Below are positions 14,369 through 18,985 of a stretch of 18,985 nt of DNA, one piece after another. Below the pieces are notes generated by a model. It saw nothing but the letters and a program-made list of their open reading frames with translations. It searched no databases and was not told the origin of the DNA. The translations under genes were made by a program, and so were the position numbers. Source of the DNA: Candidatus Stercoripulliclostridium pullicola (GTDB lineage: Bacteria > Bacillota > Clostridia > Christensenellales > DTU072); contig JADINF010000131.1 in the NCBI GenBank assembly GCA_017694145.1, forward strand, positions 1-18,985, given 5' to 3'. Position 1 is the stretch's first letter. Each line of letters opens with the position of its first letter.

Positions 14369-15118
14369 ATGGAATTCGATAAGATCATAGCAGTACGCAA
14401 TTCAAAGACTCTTTACCGCAGCGGCGACAAAGTCATCAAACTTTTCGACGAGAGTTATTCCAAAGCGGACATTCTCAACGAGGCTCTCAATCAGGCGAGA
14501 GTGGAGGAGACCGGGCTCAATATTCCCAAACTTCTCGAGGTAACCACTATTGACGGGAAATGGGCTATAGTGTTACAATATATCGAAGGCAAAACGCTCG
14601 AACAGCTTATGAAAGCCAATCCCGAGAAGAAGGACGAATATCTTAAGTTGTTCGTGGACCTGCAGATGGAGGTACACTCGAAGAAAGCCCCGTTGCTCAA
14701 CAAGCTGAAAGACAAGATGAACCGCAAGATCTCGGCGGCGGATCTCGACGCAACCACGCGTTACGACCTGCACACGAGGCTTGACGGAATGCCCAAGCAC
14801 GACAAAGTGTGCCACGGCGACTTCAACCCGAGCAACATCATCATTTCGAAGGACGGAACGCCCTTTATCATCGACTGGGCGCACGCCACCCAGGGCAACG
14901 CTTCCGCGGACGTAGCTCGCACCTATCTGTTGTTCTGGCTCGACGGCGATATCTCCACCGCCGAGAAGTACCTCGACCTTTTCTGCAAGACGAGCGACAC
15001 CGCCAAGCAGTACGTTCAGAAATGGATACCTATCGTCGCGGCTTCCCAGATGGTGAAAGGAAAGAAGAACGAACGCGAATTCCTTATGCACTGGGTAGAC
15101 GTAGTCGATTACGAATAA
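14369..15118 (+). CDS. APH/choline-kinase-fold small-molecule or protein kinase
   Basis: The 249-residue protein has the aminoglycoside-phosphotransferase kinase fold. Lys24 (KVIKLF) is the likely ATP lysine, YIEGKTLEQL (71-80) the hinge and start of the C-lobe, HGDFNPSN (149-156) the catalytic loop with Asp151 as base and Asn156, and IIDWAHA (167-173) the metal-binding segment with Asp169. The family phosphorylates aminoglycosides, choline, sugars, and in some members proteins; the substrate here is unknown. ATG 14369 follows AAGGAG (14356-14361), which overlaps the adhE stop. Its place between adhE and hydrogenase genes, rather than in a resistance cassette, makes drug resistance an unlikely role. 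It could counteract the downstream phosphatase, but that is inference. Confidence 0.85.
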   Translation: MEFDKIIAVRNSKTLYRSGDKVIKLFDESYSKADILNEALNQARVEETGLNIPKLLEVTTIDGKWAIVLQYIEGKTLEQLMKANPEKKDEYLKLFVDLQMEVHSKKAPLLNKLKDKMNRKISAADLDATTRYDLHTRLDGMPKHDKVCHGDFNPSNIIISKDGTPFIIDWAHATQGNASADVARTYLLFWLDGDISTAEKYLDLFCKTSDTAKQYVQKWIPIVAASQMVKGKKNEREFLMHWVDVVDYE

Positions 15119-15132
15119 GGAGAATGTAAGTT

Positions 15133-15396
15133 ATGGCTAAAATCACCGTTTGTATCGGCAGTTCCTGCCACCTCAAAGGTTCGCGCAAAGTCGTGGAAGA
15201 ACTCCAGTACCTCGTCAAGACCAATAAGCTCGACGACGACGTGGAGCTCGGCGGAGCGTTTTGCATGGGCAAGTGCGGCGCCGAAGGCGTGAGCGTTACC
15301 GTCAACGACAAGTACTATGCCGTCGATCCCGCCAAAGTGACCGAATTTTTCGACGACGTCGTCGTTAAAGCGGTCAATGAGGAAAAGAAAGCGTAA
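15133..15396 (+). CDS. Thioredoxin-like [2Fe-2S] ferredoxin (NuoE/HndA C-terminal type)
   Basis: The 87-residue protein is a stand-alone thioredoxin-like [2Fe-2S] domain, as found at the C-terminus of NuoE and HndA. The four ligands are Cys7 and Cys12 (CIGSSC) and Cys44 and Cys48 (CMGKC), the expected CX4C and CX3C spacing. It is an electron carrier, most likely partnering the hydrogenase encoded 17 nt downstream. The start at 15133 lies 10 nt after AAGGAG (15117-15122), which overlaps the upstream stop. No N-terminal helical bundle of NuoE is present, so this is not a complete NuoE subunit. Confidence 0.93.
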   Translation: MAKITVCIGSSCHLKGSRKVVEELQYLVKTNKLDDDVELGGAFCMGKCGAEGVSVTVNDKYYAVDPAKVTEFFDDVVVKAVNEEKKA

Positions 15397-15413
15397 ACCG
15401 ATACATTCTCGAT

Positions 15414-17108
15414 ATGGAATATCTCGATTTTAAGACCGCCCGTTGCAAGGACTGTTACAAGTGCTTGCGCGAGTGTCCCGTCAAAGCGATCAAATTCGAA
15501 TCGCATCAGGCGAAGATCATAGAGGACAGGTGCATTCTCTGCGGAAAATGCACCACCGTCTGTCCTCAGAACGCGAAAAAAGTGCACAGCGAAGTGGAGA
15601 GCGTCGAGGCGTTGTTACGCGGCGGTAAGCCCGTGATAGCGAGCGTCGCTCCTTCGTTTGTCAGCAGTTTCGGCGTATCCGATTTCGGCGTATTCACGAT
15701 AGCGCTCGCCAAGCTCGGTTTCCGCGGAGCGGAAGAAACGGCTGTAGGCGCAAACATTGTCACCGAGGAATACGCAAAGCTTCTTGCAAGCGGCGATTAC
15801 AAGAATTTCATAACATCCGCCTGCCCCGCGATCAACAGGATGATACAGCTTTATTATCCCAAGGCGCTTAAATATCTTGCGCCGGTGGCGTCGCCGATGG
15901 TGGCGCACGCAAGGCTTCTCAAGAAACGCTATCCCGAAGCCGAAGTGGTCTTTATCGGACCGTGTATCGCGAAAAAACGCGAAGCCAAAGAGAGCGGTAT
16001 CATAGCGGGCGTGCTTACTTTCGAAGAGCTTTCCGAAATGTTCGCGGCGAAGAATATCGATCTTAACGCGATAGCTTCGGTCGGCAATCAGAAAGAAGGG
16101 GAGGCTAACAAAGCGCGTTATTATCCCATAAGCCGCGGTATCATCAAGTCTTTCGAAAGCCTGCCCGGCGGGTACGAATACGTCGCCGTGGACGGCGTAA
16201 ACCGCAGCTTCGACGTGCTCGAAGGAATAGAGGATCTCGAGGGAATGTTCATAGAGATCAACTGTTGCGAATACGCCTGTATCAACGGACCTTGTTCGCT
16301 GAAGCGTTCCGGAGGCGCGCTCAAAGCCAACGAAGCGGTGCGTAAATACGTCGGAGAATCGGGTTCCGAACCTATTAGAATCGACGCCGAAGGCGTGAAC
16401 CTTATCGAAGGACACCCGCGCATATCCGTGAATTCCGTCGTGCCCGGCGAAAGAGATATTCGCGCGATACTCGCAAGGACGGGCAAATTCAAGCCCGAAG
16501 ACGAGCTCAACTGCGGCGCGTGCGGATATTCCACCTGCAGAGAGAAAGCCATCGCCGTCGCGCGCGGCAACGCCGATATAGAGATGTGCATACCTTATAT
16601 GCGCACCCGCGCCGAGAGCATGTCCTACGAGATAATTCAGAACAGCCCCAACGGCATACTCATTCTCGACTACGACCTGCGCATAAGCGAGCTGAACGGA
16701 CTCGCGAGGAAGATACTCGGTATCACCGAGACCGACCCGAAAGGCTTATACATTTACGAGTGTATCAACGCGGACGCCTTCGTCATGGCGTTGAACGGCG
16801 GCAAGAACGTGGTCAAGAAGCATATGTTCATCGAGCAGACCAAGCGTTACGCGGATATGAATATCGTATTGCTTCCCGAGCATAAGATACTTTTCGCGGT
16901 CCTGAAGGACGTCACCGACAGCGTGGCGTACGACAAACAGCTCGACGAAGTGAAAGCCAAAACTCTCGAAACCACCGACGAAGTCATCAAGAAGCAGATG
17001 CGCGTAGCGCAGGAGATAGCTTCCCTGCTCGGAGAAACGACTGCGGAAACGAAGGTCGCGCTCCTCAAGCTGAAGAAGACTTTGTCCGACTCGAAGGAAG
17101 AAGAATAG
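15414..17108 (+). CDS. hydS: Group C (HydS-like) sensory-type [FeFe] hydrogenase with PAS domain
   Basis: The 564-residue protein has, in order, two [4Fe-4S] ferredoxin motifs (Cys11/14/17/21 and Cys40/43/46/50), the H-cluster domain, a FeS domain (Cys367/370/375 and Cys392, CGACGYSTC), a PAS domain (about 398-505) and a coiled-coil tail (about 505-555). The four H-cluster cysteines are present: Cys137 in TSACP, Cys184 in GPC, Cys285 and Cys289. In catalytic hydrogenases the first two motifs read TSCCP and MPC; the Cys-to-Ala change removes the proton-relay cysteine, as described for putative sensory HydS proteins. The third motif, CCEYAC, lacks the usual two glycines. It likely senses H2 or redox state and signals via PAS to the phosphatase encoded next. 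No ribosome site precedes ATG 15414; coupling to the upstream gene is probable. Confidence 0.92.
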   Translation: MEYLDFKTARCKDCYKCLRECPVKAIKFESHQAKIIEDRCILCGKCTTVCPQNAKKVHSEVESVEALLRGGKPVIASVAPSFVSSFGVSDFGVFTIALAKLGFRGAEETAVGANIVTEEYAKLLASGDYKNFITSACPAINRMIQLYYPKALKYLAPVASPMVAHARLLKKRYPEAEVVFIGPCIAKKREAKESGIIAGVLTFEELSEMFAAKNIDLNAIASVGNQKEGEANKARYYPISRGIIKSFESLPGGYEYVAVDGVNRSFDVLEGIEDLEGMFIEINCCEYACINGPCSLKRSGGALKANEAVRKYVGESGSEPIRIDAEGVNLIEGHPRISVNSVVPGERDIRAILARTGKFKPEDELNCGACGYSTCREKAIAVARGNADIEMCIPYMRTRAESMSYEIIQNSPNGILILDYDLRISELNGLARKILGITETDPKGLYIYECINADAFVMALNGGKNVVKKHMFIEQTKRYADMNIVLLPEHKILFAVLKDVTDSVAYDKQLDEVKAKTLETTDEVIKKQMRVAQEIASLLGETTAETKVALLKLKKTLSDSKEEE

Positions 17109-17126
17109 AACGGCGGGGAAGGAAGT

Positions 17127-18287
17127 ATGGAGCTTTATCTCGAGAACGGATACACCTCGCTCAACAAGGCGCACGAAGAACTGTGCGGCGATAAAGTGGA
17201 AGTCGCCTATAACGGCGACTATACCACGGTGGTGCTCGCCGACGGATTGGGAAGCGGCGTAAAAGCCAATATTCTCGCCACTCTTACGAGTAAGATACTC
17301 TGCACGATGGTGTCCAACGGCATCGACCTCGACGAGTGCGTCAATACCATTATACAGACTTTGCCGGTGTGCAAAGAAAGGGGGGTGGCTTACGCCACTT
17401 TTTCCGTAGTATACATGAACAAGCAGGGCGAAGGGTATCTGTTCGAATTCGACAATCCCGAAGCCATATATATTACCGGCGGCAAATGCGCCGATTTCGA
17501 CCGTAAAGCCCACGATTACAGCGGCAAAACGGTCTATATCACCGAACTTAAACTGAAACCCGGCGATTATATCGTCATGATGAGCGACGGCGTGATTCAC
17601 GCGGGCATCGGAATGATACTCAATTTCGGCTGGCTCCGCAAGGACGTCAAAGCCTACCTCGACAAAGCCGTTAAACCCACTATGAGCGCGAGGTGCGTGG
17701 CGTGCCTTCTCGCGAGCGCATGCAACGACCTTTATCTCGATTCCCCGGGCGACGACACCACGGTGGCGGCGGTCAGGGTGCGCGAAGCGCTCCACGTAAA
17801 TATCATGGTCGGACCGCCCGTAGATAAAACCAAAGACGATTTCTATGTGGCGCGCTTTATGGAAGGACCCGGCAAGAAGGTGGTCTGCGGCGGTACCAGC
17901 TCCACGATAGTGGCGCGTTATCTCGGCAAAACGATAAAGACCGATTTCGACTTTCCCGACAAGGACGTGCCCCCGATAGGGCACATCGACGGGATAGACC
18001 TCACGACTGAAGGGGTGCTTACTTTGCGTAAGCTCGTCGAACTCAGCGAAAAATATTTGAGCACGAGCGACCTTACCCCTAAATATTTCACGAAAAAGGA
18101 CGGCGCTTCGTTGCTTGCGGACATTCTTTTCGAGCAGGCTACGCACGTTACTTTCTTCGTGGGGCAGAGCATAAACGCCGCCCATCAGGGGCTTCCCATC
18201 GACATCACGATGAAATTGAAGCTCGTCGACACAATATCCGATCATCTGCGCCGTATGGGCAAGGTGGTGGAGGTGAACTATGACTGA
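17127..18287 (+). CDS. SpoIIE-family PP2C-type phosphatase with extra C-terminal domain
   Basis: The first ~220 of 386 residues form a SpoIIE/PP2C serine phosphatase: LADGLGSG (37-44, Asp39), MMSDGV (151-156, Asp154) and PGDDTT (207-212, Asp209 and Asp210) hold the metal ligands. Residues ~221-386 form a separate domain that I do not recognise, with VCGGTSSTIVARYLG near its start. Unlike SpoIIE itself there are no membrane spans, so it is cytoplasmic. It starts 18 nt after hydS, behind GGAAGGAAG, and its end overlaps the next gene by 8 nt. Neighbouring SpoIIE-type phosphatases are a known feature of group C hydrogenases, so it is the likely output of the PAS hydrogenase; its phosphoprotein target is unknown. 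Confidence 0.9.
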   Translation: MELYLENGYTSLNKAHEELCGDKVEVAYNGDYTTVVLADGLGSGVKANILATLTSKILCTMVSNGIDLDECVNTIIQTLPVCKERGVAYATFSVVYMNKQGEGYLFEFDNPEAIYITGGKCADFDRKAHDYSGKTVYITELKLKPGDYIVMMSDGVIHAGIGMILNFGWLRKDVKAYLDKAVKPTMSARCVACLLASACNDLYLDSPGDDTTVAAVRVREALHVNIMVGPPVDKTKDDFYVARFMEGPGKKVVCGGTSSTIVARYLGKTIKTDFDFPDKDVPPIGHIDGIDLTTEGVLTLRKLVELSEKYLSTSDLTPKYFTKKDGASLLADILFEQATHVTFFVGQSINAAHQGLPIDITMKLKLVDTISDHLRRMGKVVEVNYD

Positions 18288-18819
18288 GATACTCGTTGCT
18301 ACCGATCTCCACGGCTCGCTCGCGCGGGCAAAAGATCTCGCGGCGGCTATCGAGAGAGAGAAGCCCGCGCTGTTCGTCTTTTTGGGCGACTTGAATTATA
18401 ACGGAGCGCGTAACCCGTTGACGGACGGGTATTCCCCCCGCGAAGTCACCGCGCTTATCAAGGAACTGAAGGTGCCTTCCGTTTTCGTCAAAGGCAACTG
18501 CGACAGCGAAGTGGACGAAACGGTTATCGGTAAGCCTTTCCCCGAATATTAGTCGGCTGTATCCGGAGGTAAAAAAATTCTTTTTACCCACGGGCACCGC
18601 ATAAATCCCGATTCGCCGCCGGACGAGCACTACGACGCCGTCTTTTACGGACACACCCACGTCAACGCCGTTTGGAGAGTGGGCGGGGTGACCTTCGTCA
18701 ACCTGTCGTCGCTGTCGCTGCCGAAAGGCGGCTCCGAACCCGCTTACGCCGTCATAGAGGACGGATTCGCTTTTATCAAGAATTTACAAGGAAATATTAT
18801 CGAGAGGATTGAACTATGA
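18280..18819 (+). pseudogene. yfcE: YfcE-like phosphodiesterase interrupted by in-frame TAG
   Basis: Translation from ATG 18280 gives 90 residues of a YfcE-type metallophosphoesterase: DLH (Asp9, His11), GDLNYNGARN (Asp37) and GNCDSEVD (Asn73). A TAG at 18550-18552 then stops it. The same frame continues uninterrupted to TGA 18817-18819 with the missing half: THGH (His104, His106), GHTH (His125, His127) and the YfcE-like SLPKGG. Apart from the single nonsense codon the protein would be 179 residues, the normal length, with all metal ligands. TAG ends several other genes here, so genome-wide reassignment is unlikely. It could be a recent pseudogene, a read-through gene, or be restarted internally: GGAGG (18565-18569) lies 7 nt before an in-frame ATT. 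The start overlaps the phosphatase gene. Confidence 0.8.
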
Positions 18820-18985
18820 ACAGATTCGATACCAAAGTGCAATATCTTAAGTACAGAGTGTTGCGCGAAGTGGCGCGCCTTGCCTGGAAAGACAAGCTGT
18901 ACGACAAGATGCTCGACATTCCGGCGATGATCGTTCCCGGCAAAACGCCTACGATGCGTTGTTGCGTATATAAAGAGCGCGCGAT
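18816..18985 (+). CDS. N-terminus of probable group B-type [FeFe] hydrogenase (partial)
   Basis: The ATG at 18816 overlaps the upstream stop (ATGA) and follows GAGAGG (18803-18808) by 7 nt. The 56 visible codons read MNRFDTKVQYLKYRVLREVA at the start and end in PGKTPTMRCCVYKERA before the right edge. This N-terminus, and especially the RCCxYKERA segment, resembles from memory the lead-in of clostridial 4Fe-4S dicluster proteins of the group B [FeFe] hydrogenases, which occur beside group C hydrogenases. No cluster-binding domain is inside the window, so the call depends on resemblance and context. Confidence 0.6.
   Translation, partial: MNRFDTKVQYLKYRVLREVARLAWKDKLYDKMLDIPAMIVPGKTPTMRCCVYKERA

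Noticed and set aside
11658..14369. Very long open frame antisense to adhE, and similar ones opposite the lipid kinase (1971-2984) and the HydS-phosphatase genes (16746-18245)
   Set aside because: They are shadows of strongly biased codons in the real genes. They lack ribosome sites and show no recognisable domains, and the opposite strand has clear families.
14369..15118. Reading the APH-fold gene as an aminoglycoside resistance gene
   Set aside because: No mobile element or resistance neighbour is present, and it lies inside a fermentation and hydrogenase gene row with matching spacing and codon style.
15124..15129. ATG-TAA start-stop minimal frame before the [2Fe-2S] gene
   Set aside because: Only one base separates it from the AAGGAG site, too close for normal initiation; probably chance.
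18550..18552. TAG as a reassigned sense codon (for example pyrrolysine) across the genome
   Set aside because: TAG is the natural stop of the phosphorylase, add, rex and hydS genes in this window, with non-coding or new genes right after.

Overview
The window looks like chromosomal DNA from an anaerobic, fermentative bacterium of the Clostridia (Bacillota), probably an uncultured gut or rumen lineage. The case rests on a Rex redox repressor joined to a bifunctional AdhE, a PAS-containing sensory-type [FeFe] hydrogenase with a SpoIIE-type phosphatase, strong AGGAGG-like ribosome sites and sigma-A-like promoters (TTGACA-17-TATAAT variants). Species-level placement is not possible from sequence inspection alone. 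I saw no tRNA, rRNA, CRISPR array, insertion sequence or phage gene.

Left part (1-2912). A minus-strand gene whose first 43 codons end in TPPMGW, as in GH27 alpha-galactosidases, runs off the left edge. It is divergent from a plus-strand purine salvage pair, a purine nucleoside phosphorylase and adenosine deaminase, whose promoter appears to start transcription at the ATG itself (leaderless). A convergent diacylglycerol-kinase-family lipid kinase follows on the minus strand.

Middle (3031-10825). A strong promoter with a hairpin at the start of its transcript drives an unrecognised 144-residue protein, followed by the potassium uptake pair trkA-trkH. Next is a yybP-ykoY (Mn2+) riboswitch controlling a Ca2+/Mn2+ P-type ATPase, with deoC closely downstream. 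A bidirectional terminator separates these from a minus-strand MTA/SAH nucleosidase-like gene that lacks a key catalytic aspartate.

Right part (11010-18985). This is a single long gene row: rex, adhE, a small APH/choline-kinase-like kinase, a thioredoxin-like [2Fe-2S] protein, a group-C (HydS-like) [FeFe] hydrogenase with FeS and PAS domains, a SpoIIE-family phosphatase with an unexplained C-terminal domain, a YfcE-like phosphodiesterase interrupted by an in-frame TAG, and the start of a second, group-B-like [FeFe] hydrogenase that runs off the right edge. A promoter followed at once by two overlapping ATCGATA-N6-TATCGAT palindromes precedes rex and is a likely autoregulatory operator. Together these genes look like a redox- and H2-responsive fermentation module: Rex reads NADH/NAD+, AdhE disposes of NADH as ethanol, the hydrogenases make or sense H2, and a phosphatase (perhaps with the kinase) passes on the signal. 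This region is the most interesting part of the window.
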